From: a virus | Direction: 5' to 3' (one strand) | IMG/VR virus record: IMGVR_UViG_3300037827_000472 | Span: 1 to 40,053 of that record | Length of the DNA: 40,053 nucleotides | Shown: one piece after another, positions 1 through 9,202 of the stretch | Position numbering within the stretch: position 1 is the stretch's first letter | Layout: each line of letters begins with the position of its first letter | The notes under the pieces: model-generated | Database searches by the model: none | What the model saw: the letters and a program-made list of their open reading frames with translations, nothing else | Told to the model about the DNA's origin: nothing | Translations under genes and position numbers: made by a program

Positions 1-845
1 ATGGTGGTACGACTTGCCGCTTTATGCGCCCACGCGCATTAGTACCGCCCACCGTACAGTTGGGTAACTCAGGCATTGACCCTCCGGCTCAAGTGCCTCA
101 ACGCGATATCATAGATGCCCAAATGGCATTTTTTGGGACAGGGTGTATCATCAATGAACAGGTGATACTTCAAGACCAAGAAGGCGTTTTAGCCTGGGTA
201 TCGGAGCGTTTAGCAATAGCCATGAGGCAGGCTGAGGATCTCATACTTCGGGACTACATCGTTTCAGCTGCATCTCAGATCAATGCTGGAGGCGGTTCTA
301 ATGGTGATAATCCTACGAATCTTGGTGTTAGCGATTTTAGTTTGGTTGCTACTACTTTAGACACGAACAACGCATACAAGTTCATGTCGGGTATTGAAGG
401 TATGGATAGATTCGGTACAGGCCCTATACGTTCAGCATACTTCATGCTGACGTCTACCGAGCTGCAGAGCGATATGGATGCTTTGGTTGGCTTGGGTTTC
501 ATTAACCAATGGAACTATCCTACTAATGCTTCTGCGTTGCCATCTGAATATGGCGCCGTTTATAACATACGTATTCTTACAAGCTCTGAGGCTCCTGTTG
601 CTCGTGGTGCATCTGCAAATGGTGCCGACGTCTATTACAATACAGTTCTAGGTAAGCAGGCGCTGACTCACATTAATCAGGATGGATATTCCATGAACCT
701 GATTTATCGTGACCCATATTACAGTGGTATGTTGGCTCAGAACGCGACTCTAGCGGTCAAATTCGCGCAAGCGCAGGCGATTACGCAAGATACCGCGATC
801 AGAAACCTAAACTCTACGAGACTCAGTTCTTTGGGAGGGCCATAA
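1..845 (+). CDS. Major capsid protein, 3' part (starts at 39800)
   Basis: This is the remainder of the 323-residue coat protein; the first complete codon here is at base 3. Features include an amphipathic helix (residues near EGVLAWVSERLAIAMRQAE) and a C-terminal segment with VLGKQALTHI, a pattern typical of N4-gp56-type capsid proteins. It would form the capsid shell together with the scaffold encoded at 37226-37909. The stop at 843-845 is one base before the next gene's ATG, and that gene's Shine-Dalgarno (GGGAGGG) lies inside this one, so the two are probably translationally coupled. The alternative is a P22-like coat of another subfamily; the capsid role is fairly secure. Confidence 0.8.
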   Translation, partial: GGTTCRFMRPRALVPPTVQLGNSGIDPPAQVPQRDIIDAQMAFFGTGCIINEQVILQDQEGVLAWVSERLAIAMRQAEDLILRDYIVSAASQINAGGGSNGDNPTNLGVSDFSLVATTLDTNNAYKFMSGIEGMDRFGTGPIRSAYFMLTSTELQSDMDALVGLGFINQWNYPTNASALPSEYGAVYNIRILTSSEAPVARGASANGADVYYNTVLGKQALTHINQDGYSMNLIYRDPYYSGMLAQNATLAVKFAQAQAITQDTAIRNLNSTRLSSLGGP

Positions 846-846
846 A

Positions 847-2049
847 ATGACTGAATATTCAAAAATGGCAAAAGGTAATTTCACAGCTGTTGGAACGTCG
901 CAATTTGTTAACCTTCCATTTCAACCTGATTACGTTGAAATCTGGAACTACACAAATATAAAAACAGCTGCCACGCACTCTGTAACAAGAGCTTGGTGGG
1001 ATGCAAGCTTTATTGACACTGCTACTTCGCTCAATCCAACGATGATTGAATTGTATAGCGCAAGTACAACGTCAACGGTATTTGATACTATTGGTTCATC
1101 GACTGTTTCAACAGGCGTAGGCCCTGGTATCAGTGCTTTTTCTGCTGGACTCCAGTTTCAGTATGGTCCAGTTGTTCAACATGGTGGTTCACCTGTATCT
1201 GATTTTTCGATCAGTAAGGCTGCTGCTGCTGTTGTTACAACCGTTGGCAATCACGGTTTAGTATCCGGCGATGTTGTTATTTTCGCGAACTTAGCTCAGA
1301 CAGCAACGACAGGCATGCAGCAAATTGGCGGCATCCCTTTTGTTGTCACTGTGCTATCGGCGACAACCTTCAGCATACCATGGAACACAAACCAAACGAA
1401 CTATACCGCCTTTAACACGGCGACTTCGACAGGAAACGTTGGCTCATATAAGCAGGTACTTTTCCCGGCTTTATATGCACCAGGATTGGCATTTATCAGT
1501 GGTATTACTCTTGGAGCACAAACAATAGTAGCACTGACAATGCCCGGAAACTTTGTCATTGGGCAGGAAGTGGCTTTTAGGATTCCTCTGATCTGGGGCA
1601 CATACCAGCTGAATTCCCTTCCTAATACCCTAATTCCGGGTTCACCTATCTATGGTTATGTCACAGCGGTCTCGACCTCTTTGACAACGCCTACGGTTAC
1701 AGTGAATCTAAACTCAACGCCTTATACCGCATATAATAGCAACCAGCTTTATGCAAGTTATCCTGGGGAGAAATTCCCTCAACTTGTAGCTGTTGGCGAC
1801 ATTAATAGTGGTGGATGGCCATATTTGGGCACGCAACTTTATCCATCTCCACAAGTATGGAGCGGTAATAGCAATGCAACAGGCCCTACAATCAATGGAC
1901 CAGCAATTCAAGGCGCCTATATTAACAATACCTCTCAAGGGTTTGTTATTGGCTCTGGTATCGCGGCTGTTGATGGTACTGCAACGATCATGGCGGCTAC
2001 GAACCAGATTATCTGGCATGCCTATAAGCATGATCTAAGCACGCCTTGA
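847..2049 (+). CDS. Capsid-adjacent structural protein with beta modules
   Basis: 400 residues, coupled to the capsid gene. I do not recognise a named family. Residues about 125-190 contain a 'NHGLVSGDVVIF...TTFSI' pattern resembling the FCCH-like beta module found in phage tail proteins. A second module in the C-terminal third has 'IGQEVAFRIP...QLN...GYV...PQLVAVGDINSG', and its motif recurs in the next gene (2112-2570). The position directly after the coat gene and before a terminator suggests an abundant decoration or head-fibre protein, but this is inference. Confidence 0.65.
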   Translation: MTEYSKMAKGNFTAVGTSQFVNLPFQPDYVEIWNYTNIKTAATHSVTRAWWDASFIDTATSLNPTMIELYSASTTSTVFDTIGSSTVSTGVGPGISAFSAGLQFQYGPVVQHGGSPVSDFSISKAAAAVVTTVGNHGLVSGDVVIFANLAQTATTGMQQIGGIPFVVTVLSATTFSIPWNTNQTNYTAFNTATSTGNVGSYKQVLFPALYAPGLAFISGITLGAQTIVALTMPGNFVIGQEVAFRIPLIWGTYQLNSLPNTLIPGSPIYGYVTAVSTSLTTPTVTVNLNSTPYTAYNSNQLYASYPGEKFPQLVAVGDINSGGWPYLGTQLYPSPQVWSGNSNATGPTINGPAIQGAYINNTSQGFVIGSGIAAVDGTATIMAATNQIIWHAYKHDLSTP

Positions 2050-2072
2050 AATCTGAGTGATGATGAACACAA

Positions 2073-2102
2073 GGGCAGGGACGATTTGGTCCCTCCCTTT
2101 TT
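2073..2102 (+). terminator. Rho-independent terminator after the capsid unit
   Basis: GGG (2073-2075) plus AGGGAC (2077-2082) pair with GTCCCT (2089-2094) plus CCC (2095-2097), with a single bulged C and a GATTTG loop, followed by TTTTT (2098-2102). It closes the transcript that begins at the 39633 promoter. Tail genes downstream would be expressed by read-through. Confidence 0.8.
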
Positions 2103-2111
2103 GTGAGGATT

Positions 2112-2570
2112 ATGCGAAGTACAGTAGTTTCATATCCTATTCCACCCTATAGCAACTTGCCGATCGAACCGCAGTGGTATAAACCTAGCCGCTTCGTGAT
2201 AACTGCATTGAGCTATGGTCAGGTAACGACAGTGACGATGGCTAATGGGACGAATAACGTTGTTCCTAACTATGTAGTAGGCCAGCTTATTCGCATTACG
2301 ATGCCCTCTAAGTATGGAGCTTCGCAGCTTAACGAGCAGCTCGGCTATGTATTGTCCATTCCAACTACCAATTCGATCGTCGTTGGCATCAATTCGGTCG
2401 GAACGGATGCTTTCATTCCCACCCCGACATTCCTTCCTAATCAATCGCAGACGCCTCCGCAAATTATGGCTGTTGGCGATATAAACTCTGGCCATATCAA
2501 TGCTTTTGGGCCCTTTTGTACCAAACCCTGTATACCTGGAAGTTTTATTGACGTAAGCCCGGTCCAGTGA
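2112..2570 (+). CDS. Small structural protein, module paralogous to previous gene
   Basis: 152 residues from the ATG at 2112 (a GTG at 2103 is possible; the TGAGGA just before the ATG favours 2112 but sits very close). It consists almost wholly of one beta module, 'VGQLIRITMP...QLNEQLGYV...PPQIMAVGDINSG', which mirrors the C-terminal third of the 847-2049 product. It starts 10 bases after the terminator T-tract. It is probably a virion component, perhaps a duplicated or split decoration or adaptor subunit. Function not recognised. Confidence 0.6.
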   Translation: MRSTVVSYPIPPYSNLPIEPQWYKPSRFVITALSYGQVTTVTMANGTNNVVPNYVVGQLIRITMPSKYGASQLNEQLGYVLSIPTTNSIVVGINSVGTDAFIPTPTFLPNQSQTPPQIMAVGDINSGHINAFGPFCTKPCIPGSFIDVSPVQ

Positions 2571-2602
2571 TATGTTAAATAAATATTAAACTATGAGGTA
2601 AT

Positions 2603-3181
2603 ATGGCAGACAAACCAAAAATGTTAGCACCTGAAAACCAAAGCCAAATCGAACAAGCAGAAAAGCAATTCGATCAATTCAAAGATAGCTGCGACGCGCT
2701 CACTTTGGATAGGATGAATGCGGCTCCAAAGCAAGATTTAGAACCACAGACAAAGCTTTCGCAGAAAGACAAAGACAAGTTGAACGATGTGTATCTTAAG
2801 CCTTCCAACTGGTCACGAAGCCCCGAGAAATTCAATGAGCGCTTTCGAGAAGAATACAACTTCGCAAAAGAATACGTGCAATTCATTGCAGAGCACAATG
2901 AACTTAAAGGCGATACGATCGAACTATGGACAAAGCCCTTCCCTGGTGTTCCAGCAGAGTTTTGGAAGGTCCCTTCAAATCGTCCTGTATGGGGTCCTAG
3001 ATATCTAGCAGAGCGACTGACTAAGTGCCAATATCATCGTCTTAAGACAGAGAATAAGCCTACCTTTACAGAAGGTGGCAATACATTCTATGGAGATATG
3101 GTCGTTGATACGACAATCAATCGCATCGATGCAAGGCCTGTTTCAAGCCATCGATCTATTTTTATGGGTGCTGGTAAATAA
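2603..3181 (+). CDS. Conserved-type phage structural protein, unknown role
   Basis: 192 residues with a good TGAGGT Shine-Dalgarno before the ATG. The N-terminal 90 residues are charged and helical (rich in K, D, E, Q). The C-terminal half has aromatic-proline motifs (ELWTKPFPGVPAEFWKVPSN, WGPRYLAERLTKC). There is no signal peptide or membrane segment. It lies between the capsid and head-tail adaptor genes, so a head-completion or capsid-stabilising role is possible. I cannot name a family. Confidence 0.6.
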   Translation: MADKPKMLAPENQSQIEQAEKQFDQFKDSCDALTLDRMNAAPKQDLEPQTKLSQKDKDKLNDVYLKPSNWSRSPEKFNERFREEYNFAKEYVQFIAEHNELKGDTIELWTKPFPGVPAEFWKVPSNRPVWGPRYLAERLTKCQYHRLKTENKPTFTEGGNTFYGDMVVDTTINRIDARPVSSHRSIFMGAGK

Positions 3182-3191
3182 TAGGTGATAT

Positions 3192-4655
3192 ATCAATCTC
3201 CTTCAAGATGTGTTGACCTATATTCGTAGGTTGATTAAAAGCCCTTCGAATGCGCAGATCACAGATAACCTGCTGATAGATTATGTCAACCGTTTTTGGA
3301 TATTGGATGTCGACGCTAGGATCCAGCTTTTTGATCTGAAATGCAAATACCAGTTTCAGACGCAGCCTGGCGTTGATCAATACAATACGCCTTTATATAA
3401 TCTACAGGTAGAGCCTGGAGGCTCTACAATCAGCTATTATCCTGTTTACCAGGGTTTTCTTGACCCAGTCTATATCAATGGCATTCAAGTGCCTATGCAG
3501 GTTGAAAAGACTTCCTTTTTCAATATATGGCCAAATGTTGTCCAGCAGATGTATTTCATAGGCTGTGGAGATGGGGTGACGACGAATTTCACTTTTACCT
3601 TCCCCGTTACTCCTAATAACGAACCAGAAGGGCAACCATTTCAGTTTGGGCCACCTTTTCAGTATTTCCTTAGGGGGCACACAGATACGAATGGCATTAT
3701 CGTTGCATCTAACTTTATTGGCTCTTACATAGATCCTATATTTGGGACTACGCTTTTAAATAATGCGGGAGTGATGGTAGTGCCATCTACAAGCATATAT
3801 TCGGCTGTTTATATCACCTCCGTAGATGCCAATGGAAACAGTCTAGTCGTTCAAGACAGTGGGCAGTTTCTACAAAGTGGGGGGTCTAACATGCCAAATT
3901 ATGGCTTGTTGATGTATCCAGGAGCTGCCCCTTTTGGATATTCCCCCCCTGCAAATGGTTATGAGACTTCCTTTGTAATTACAGGTATTACGCAAGCCGA
4001 CCAAGCCGTGTTGACAGTGACAAGCGCCTTTGCAATCGGTCAGGAAGTAATTATTGAAGGTGTGGTCGGGATGACACAATTGAACGGAAACACCTATACA
4101 GTCGTAGCTAATGGTGGTACTACCCTAACTCTCAATGTCAACTCAACAGCATTTACCGCCTATGTTTCGGGGGGAGTAGTATCAAGTTTTGCCAACTATA
4201 TTAATTATTTTACAGGCGTCGGAAATGTTACATTTCAAACCCCACCTGCTGCAGGAGCGGCGATCAGTGCTCAAGCATTCCTCTTTCAATGTGGCTTGCC
4301 TCGTGGTGTGCTGTTCAATAATAATACATTGACTTTCCGAAGCCCACCGGATCGACAGTATCTTGTAGAGATTGATGCGTATCTTACGCCGGCTGGTTTC
4401 TTGTCTACAACGGCTGCAATTCCATTTGCATATATGAGTGAATATATTGCTCGTGGTGCCGCTAGAAAGATACTTTCAGATACTGGAGACTGGGAGCAGT
4501 TCGATCGCTATGAACCTCTTTTCTTAGAGCAAGAGATTCTTGTTTGGAAGCGTTCTCAGCGGCAATTTACATCCGAAAGAACGCAGACAATATATTCACA
4601 AGGACTAAATCAGGGAGAACAAGGTTCAAATAGCCTTGGAGGACAGACAAACTAG
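3192..4655 (+). CDS. Head-tail adaptor (P22 gp4/T7 gp11 type), ATC start proposed
   Basis: About 487 residues from the proposed ATC at 3192. The N-terminal 70 residues (NLLQDVLTYIRRLIKSPSNA, then a helical stretch ending in QFQTQPGVDQYNTP) resemble adaptor proteins that join the portal to the tail. The C-terminal region contains a beta module of the FCCH-like type ('AFAIGQEVIIEGVVGMTQLNG'). A seven-base Shine-Dalgarno AGGTGAT (3183-3189) lies 2 bases before ATC (3192). The first conventional start is GTG at 3210, which lacks a Shine-Dalgarno and would delete the INLLQD residues that appear to begin the conserved helix. The stop nearly abuts the next gene. Confidence 0.65.
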   Translation: MNLLQDVLTYIRRLIKSPSNAQITDNLLIDYVNRFWILDVDARIQLFDLKCKYQFQTQPGVDQYNTPLYNLQVEPGGSTISYYPVYQGFLDPVYINGIQVPMQVEKTSFFNIWPNVVQQMYFIGCGDGVTTNFTFTFPVTPNNEPEGQPFQFGPPFQYFLRGHTDTNGIIVASNFIGSYIDPIFGTTLLNNAGVMVVPSTSIYSAVYITSVDANGNSLVVQDSGQFLQSGGSNMPNYGLLMYPGAAPFGYSPPANGYETSFVITGITQADQAVLTVTSAFAIGQEVIIEGVVGMTQLNGNTYTVVANGGTTLTLNVNSTAFTAYVSGGVVSSFANYINYFTGVGNVTFQTPPAAGAAISAQAFLFQCGLPRGVLFNNNTLTFRSPPDRQYLVEIDAYLTPAGFLSTTAAIPFAYMSEYIARGAARKILSDTGDWEQFDRYEPLFLEQEILVWKRSQRQFTSERTQTIYSQGLNQGEQGSNSLGGQTN

Positions 4656-4656
4656 T

Positions 4657-5298
4657 ATGACGATCTACAATTATAACTTAAACATTCCTGCGGTTAACGA
4701 TAACCCTAGCACAGATCAACCTGGAATGCTTACGAACAATAATTCTATCTATAACTATGTTGCAGTCGATCATATTGGATTTGGATTGGTGAATAATGGC
4801 TATCACAAACAGGTGAGAATGCCCGTTGAATCGATTCCATCCATTACGTCCGGACAAGCGGCATTATATGCAAATACATCTGGACAAAGTCAACTTTTTG
4901 CAACGTCTGATGCCGGAGCTAATCCCTATCAGCTAACTCGCATGATTGATGCAAGCTATACAACATTTAGTACATTTACCGCTTCAGGAACAGTTACAGC
5001 AGGTTATACACAAACGGCCGGTTGGACCTTCATGCCTGGAAATTTGCTTTTTCAATATGGACAAGTTACTAGGTCGGCAGGTATTTCTCCCTCTACGATT
5101 GTCGTTACTTTTCCGATATCCTTTACTACAGCAAATGTTGTCGTTTCTATAACTGCAATTTGCTCAACTGGAGGAACGGGCACGATACATGTAGCTTCTT
5201 TGCAAAATGGCACAGTCAGTAAGACTGGATTTACTTGTAATTTTGATTCAAGTACATCGTCCTATGTTGGTTTTACTTGGATAGCCATAGGTAACTGA
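4657..5298 (+). CDS. Short tail fibre with gp53-like C-terminal domain
   Basis: 213 residues from the ATG at 4657; GGAGGA (4638-4643) lies 13 bases upstream, inside the preceding gene. A TTG at 4636 is a less likely start. The C-terminal 85 residues, beginning near 'GWTFMPGNLLFQYGQVTRS' and continuing with 'VVTFPISFTTANVVVSITA', match the layout of the gp53-like tail-fibre tip domain (NGLIIQWGQ...FP.PF). Such domains form receptor-binding trimers. The residues before it probably anchor to the tail hub. The stop overlaps the next start as TGATG. Confidence 0.7.
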   Translation: MTIYNYNLNIPAVNDNPSTDQPGMLTNNNSIYNYVAVDHIGFGLVNNGYHKQVRMPVESIPSITSGQAALYANTSGQSQLFATSDAGANPYQLTRMIDASYTTFSTFTASGTVTAGYTQTAGWTFMPGNLLFQYGQVTRSAGISPSTIVVTFPISFTTANVVVSITAICSTGGTGTIHVASLQNGTVSKTGFTCNFDSSTSSYVGFTWIAIGN

Positions 5299-8069
5299 TG
5301 GGCGAAAAAATCGTTGTTGGTCCGGTTGATAAAGGCTTGCGCAGTGACAGGACGCCATTCGTCATCGACAACGACAATTTCCCGGCATTAATCAACGCCT
5401 ATCAATGGCGTGGTAGAGTCAAACGTAAACGCGGAACTAGTCCATTGACGCGTCTGGGGCGTTATGTTGGCACGACCAATGGTGCGGGGGCTTTAACGGT
5501 CACACTCGCTCCTGCGCCAATTGTGATTGGAACGGTTCTATTCAATGTTATTGGATCAAGCGCAACCGATATCTTTGTGGATCCAGGGACTTCGACGCCG
5601 ATAGCTATGCTTTTGACCAATGGTGCGGGAAGTGGAACGCTTAATTTGACTACAGGGCTTCTTACCATCACAGGATCACAACCTAACGCTCCAATCATCT
5701 ACTATCCTAGTTTGCCTGTCATGGGCCTTGAAGAATTTACGCAATCTTCTAATGCTTTTCCTGGCACGCTTGCTTTTGATACTGACTACTCTTATTTGAT
5801 TCAGACGAACTTTCCTTACAATGCCTATGATGTAAGTTTTTATAAGAATCCTCCTATTTCGTCTTCATTACCAGGCTATACACCGAAAACCACGCCAACG
5901 CCAACTACCTGGAATGGCCAGAATTACCAGCAATTTTGGACCACAAACTATCAAGGTGCTCTCTTTGCAACGAATGGAATCCCAATTCCTTTCAACATTT
6001 CGAATCTCGGCATGCAGTATGGAGTCATCACTTCAATAACCGTGACAAGCACAACCACAGCCAATATAACGATCGGAGCTGGCACCCCTTTGGTCATTGG
6101 TGATTTCGTCTATATCAACGAAGTTGTTGGAATAACTGGGATAAACTGGCAGACAGGATATGTTACAGGAGTTGCAGGAACAGTCATCACCGTTAAATTC
6201 CCTAATGCAACAATTGCTGGAGCCTATTCAAATGGTGGCATCGTCCAATATCTGACAAATCGTTCTAATACTACGCAAGATTGTATTCGCTGGTTTGATG
6301 GAGATCCGACAAGCGGTACATTCCCGACGCAGACATTTGTCCAAGGGGATGGATGGGTGAACTTCGCTCCTCCCTTAAGCCAGGCTCCATATTCGATTGG
6401 TGAATTGCCGCCCGCGGTTTATTATCTTATTGGCGCTAGGATGATTGTTCCTTTCAAAGATCGCCTTCTTTTCTTTGGACCTGTCGTTCAATCCTCAGCC
6501 GCTGGCAGTCAAGTCTATTTGCAGGATACTATCATCTATAGCCAGAATGGGACGCCTTACTATACTGCTTCCTTTACCAATCCTACGATCATACCTCAAG
6601 TTGATAATCCTACATCGCCATTGATCACATTCTTTCCTATCCTTACTCCTGATTTCATTGGCAATACACAATATACTGCAACAGCCCCAGCATTTTTCGA
6701 AGATTCAACAGGCTTTGGTGGATTCATTACGGCAGGTGTCGATCAACAGATACGGACTGTGAATGCAAATGAAGATGTTCTGATTGTAGGATTCGAAAGG
6801 CTTCAAAGCCGGCTTGTGTATACAGGAAATGACATCGTCCCTTTCAACTTCTACCTCGTTAATTCTGAGCTTGGATCAGGCAGCACATTCTCGAGCATTA
6901 CTTTTGATAGAGCTATCTTCACAATAGGAAGTAGGGGGATCGTTGCCACTAGCCAGACGGGGACGCAGCGTATAGATCTTGATATCCCCGATAATGTTTT
7001 TGACTTCAACTTAAGTGACAATGGAACAGAACGTATCACCGCACAGCGCGATTTCATCAATGAATGGATTTATTTTACCTATGTTGCAGGCGCTGACAAT
7101 ACAAGTGTTGGAATTTTTCCTGATCAGACACTTCTTTATAATTACCGAGACACTTCTTGGGCTATTTTCAATGAGTCATATACGACTTATGGTCAATTCA
7201 AAAGGCAAACAGGTTTGACATGGGGGACTTTGCCTGCTGATTTGACATGGGGGACATGGAATACGCCCTGGAATTCGTTTGCAGTGGAATTGTTTCAGCC
7301 TATTGTAATAGCCGGAAATCAGCAGGGATATGTTTTAATAAGAGATTCTATTAGTACTAATGAAGCGCCATCTCTTTATATTCAATATTTCACTGCAAAT
7401 ACTGTCACGAGTGCAAATCATGGTCTAAGCAATAATGACTACATCATCATCAATGGGACGACGGGAGCGATTAGCTCACAAGTCAATGGCAACATTTTCT
7501 CGGTTCAGAATATTACAGAGAACACATTTACTTTAAATCCTCCCATCTCTTCAACCGGTAGCGATTATACCGGAGGCGCCACGATTACCAGGATGTATAT
7601 ACCTTTTATTCAGACGAAGCAGTTTCCTGTAAGCTGGGCAATGGCGCGCAAGACTAGATTAGGACCGCAGCAATATCTTCTATCATATACTCCTAATGGG
7701 CAAATCACGCTTTTGATCTATTTAAGTGAATGTATAGGAACGCCCTTTAATGCTAATGGCCAGGTAAATGCTTCGATAACAGGACCGGTTAATACTGGCG
7801 TGATCTATTCAACGGTTCTCTATACATGTCCTGAGAGTACGAATCTTGGATTAACAGCGTTTAATACCAATCTCCAAATGGTTACGGCAAATACCCCGCA
7901 GCAGCAGATCTGGCATCGCGTGAATACATCATTACTTGGTGATACGGTCCAAGTAGGTTTTACTCTTTCAGATGCACAGATGCGAGATACCGGTTTCAAT
8001 AACCAGTTTGCCGAGATAGAACTGCATGGTTTCATCCTCGATGTGACAGCCAGCATGGTGCTTGCATGA
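5298..8069 (+). CDS. Large tail hub/nozzle protein (P22 gp10/T7 gp12-like)
   Basis: 923 residues, start overlapping the preceding stop. The N-terminus (VVGPVDKGLRSDRTPFVIDN...GRVKRKRGTSPL) resembles the start of tubular tail-hub proteins, where virion proteins list a 'gl.tD..p......l.n.....g.v..R.G' pattern. Beta-rich throughout, with two FCCH-like modules (near residues 235-320, containing VIGDFVYINEVVGITGIN, and near 700-760, containing NHGLSNNDYIIINGTTG). The C-terminus binds the next protein's gene through an ATGA overlap. Its position after the adaptor and short fibre matches gp10 in P22-type maps. The family call is inference from layout and pattern. Confidence 0.65.
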   Translation: MGEKIVVGPVDKGLRSDRTPFVIDNDNFPALINAYQWRGRVKRKRGTSPLTRLGRYVGTTNGAGALTVTLAPAPIVIGTVLFNVIGSSATDIFVDPGTSTPIAMLLTNGAGSGTLNLTTGLLTITGSQPNAPIIYYPSLPVMGLEEFTQSSNAFPGTLAFDTDYSYLIQTNFPYNAYDVSFYKNPPISSSLPGYTPKTTPTPTTWNGQNYQQFWTTNYQGALFATNGIPIPFNISNLGMQYGVITSITVTSTTTANITIGAGTPLVIGDFVYINEVVGITGINWQTGYVTGVAGTVITVKFPNATIAGAYSNGGIVQYLTNRSNTTQDCIRWFDGDPTSGTFPTQTFVQGDGWVNFAPPLSQAPYSIGELPPAVYYLIGARMIVPFKDRLLFFGPVVQSSAAGSQVYLQDTIIYSQNGTPYYTASFTNPTIIPQVDNPTSPLITFFPILTPDFIGNTQYTATAPAFFEDSTGFGGFITAGVDQQIRTVNANEDVLIVGFERLQSRLVYTGNDIVPFNFYLVNSELGSGSTFSSITFDRAIFTIGSRGIVATSQTGTQRIDLDIPDNVFDFNLSDNGTERITAQRDFINEWIYFTYVAGADNTSVGIFPDQTLLYNYRDTSWAIFNESYTTYGQFKRQTGLTWGTLPADLTWGTWNTPWNSFAVELFQPIVIAGNQQGYVLIRDSISTNEAPSLYIQYFTANTVTSANHGLSNNDYIIINGTTGAISSQVNGNIFSVQNITENTFTLNPPISSTGSDYTGGATITRMYIPFIQTKQFPVSWAMARKTRLGPQQYLLSYTPNGQITLLIYLSECIGTPFNANGQVNASITGPVNTGVIYSTVLYTCPESTNLGLTAFNTNLQMVTANTPQQQIWHRVNTSLLGDTVQVGFTLSDAQMRDTGFNNQFAEIELHGFILDVTASMVLA

Positions 8070-8566
8070 ATAACTTCGTTAACCATTCACCCTATCTTAG
8101 AACATCTAGAGAATTTCCAGACGATGATCCGAATGAGCTATCCGTAGAGATCAATAAATCTTACGTTGACATTGCTCAAACTGTCAATGCCCGCACAATA
8201 GGACTTTTCCCATCGACTAGGCCGGCGATTAGTGGCGAATCATGGTTTCTGGAGGGTAATCAAAGGCAGCAAGGCATCAGACAATCATATCCATTCACAG
8301 GTCCAATAACAGGCCTTTATAGCTTTCCCCATAACATCAATACTGCAGATATAAGCCAATTCGTAAGGATCTGGGGAACGTTCTTTGCTATTGGCGCTGG
8401 ATCAAGTTCATTTTATTATCCATTGCCTTATGTCGATGTATTGGCAGCAGACAATCAGGTTAGTCTCTATGTAGGATTGACGAAGATATTTATTTCTGTA
8501 GGTACGGGTTTTACTCCAGTGATTCAGTTCGGACAAGTAACACTCGAATGGATTTCCTTTCCTTGA
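8066..8566 (+). CDS. Tail-associated protein, unknown family
   Basis: 166 residues, translationally coupled to the hub gene (ATGA). It opens with a polar segment (REFPDDDPNELSVEINKSYV) followed by 'DIAQTVNARTIGLFPSTRP', then a beta-rich C-terminal domain ending VTLEWISFP. No signal peptide, membrane segment or catalytic motif is visible. It occupies the place of the small tail-needle and plug genes in P22-type maps, but I see no coiled coil, so a needle is unlikely. Probably a minor virion protein. Confidence 0.6.
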   Translation: MNNFVNHSPYLRTSREFPDDDPNELSVEINKSYVDIAQTVNARTIGLFPSTRPAISGESWFLEGNQRQQGIRQSYPFTGPITGLYSFPHNINTADISQFVRIWGTFFAIGAGSSSFYYPLPYVDVLAADNQVSLYVGLTKIFISVGTGFTPVIQFGQVTLEWISFP

Positions 8567-8593
8567 TATATTAAAGAAAAGTTGAGGTATACA

Positions 8594-9202
8594 ATGTCTA
8601 GTTCAATGACCGGAGCAACAGGATACGGAGGTGGGGGCTCTACAGGCATGCAAGGAAAGCAGATGCGCGGTCTAGATCCACGGCAGAAGCATATTTCAGG
8701 GCATCACCGGTTTCAACAATTCACACCCGAAGGTATGGATATTTACCAACAACTATTTGGGATGCTTGGCCCAGATAGTGATATATCGCGGCTTGCAAAT
8801 GGTGATGAAGGAGCCTTTGCGCAGTCGGAAGGTCCGGCATTGAGGCAATTTAGCGCATTACAGGGTGGTCTAGCGTCCAGATTTAGTGGCGCAGGAATGG
8901 GAGCGCGTAGATCTAGCGGTTTTCAGAATACCGCAAATCAAGCTAGTTCAGACTTTGCACAATCTCTACAGGCAAATCGACAAAACTTACAGCGGCAAGC
9001 CATGAGTGATTTATATACTATGAGCCATGCTTTTCTTGGTCAGCAGCCTTATGGATTGCAGGAACGTCAGCAAAAGCAATCGTCAGGATGGGGATCGGTA
9101 TTGGGCGGATTGGCAGGTGGCGCTTTGGGCGCAACAACAGGTAATCCGTTCTGGGCATTGCAGGGTGCGCAATTAGGTTCTGGAATCGGAGGGAGTTTCT
9201 AA
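8594..9202 (+). CDS. Putative DNA-ejection protein 1
   Basis: 202 residues from the ATG at 8594 (TTGAGGT Shine-Dalgarno at 8582-8588; the TTG within that motif is not a sensible start). Gly/Gln/Ser-rich and helical, ending in a glycine-zipper-like segment (SVLGGLAGGALGATTGNPFW) that could insert in a membrane. Small, low-complexity, helical proteins located after the tail hub and before two larger coiled-coil proteins are typical of the internal head proteins of podoviruses that form the ejection conduit. The assignment rests on layout and composition. The stop TAA overlaps the next ATG as TAATG. Confidence 0.55.
   Translation: MSSSMTGATGYGGGGSTGMQGKQMRGLDPRQKHISGHHRFQQFTPEGMDIYQQLFGMLGPDSDISRLANGDEGAFAQSEGPALRQFSALQGGLASRFSGAGMGARRSSGFQNTANQASSDFAQSLQANRQNLQRQAMSDLYTMSHAFLGQQPYGLQERQQKQSSGWGSVLGGLAGGALGATTGNPFWALQGAQLGSGIGGSF

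Noticed and set aside
24-845. Capsid gene starting at ATG 24
   Set aside because: The frame is open from base 3 and joins upstream sequence at the other end of the circle, where ATG 39800 has a ribosome site.
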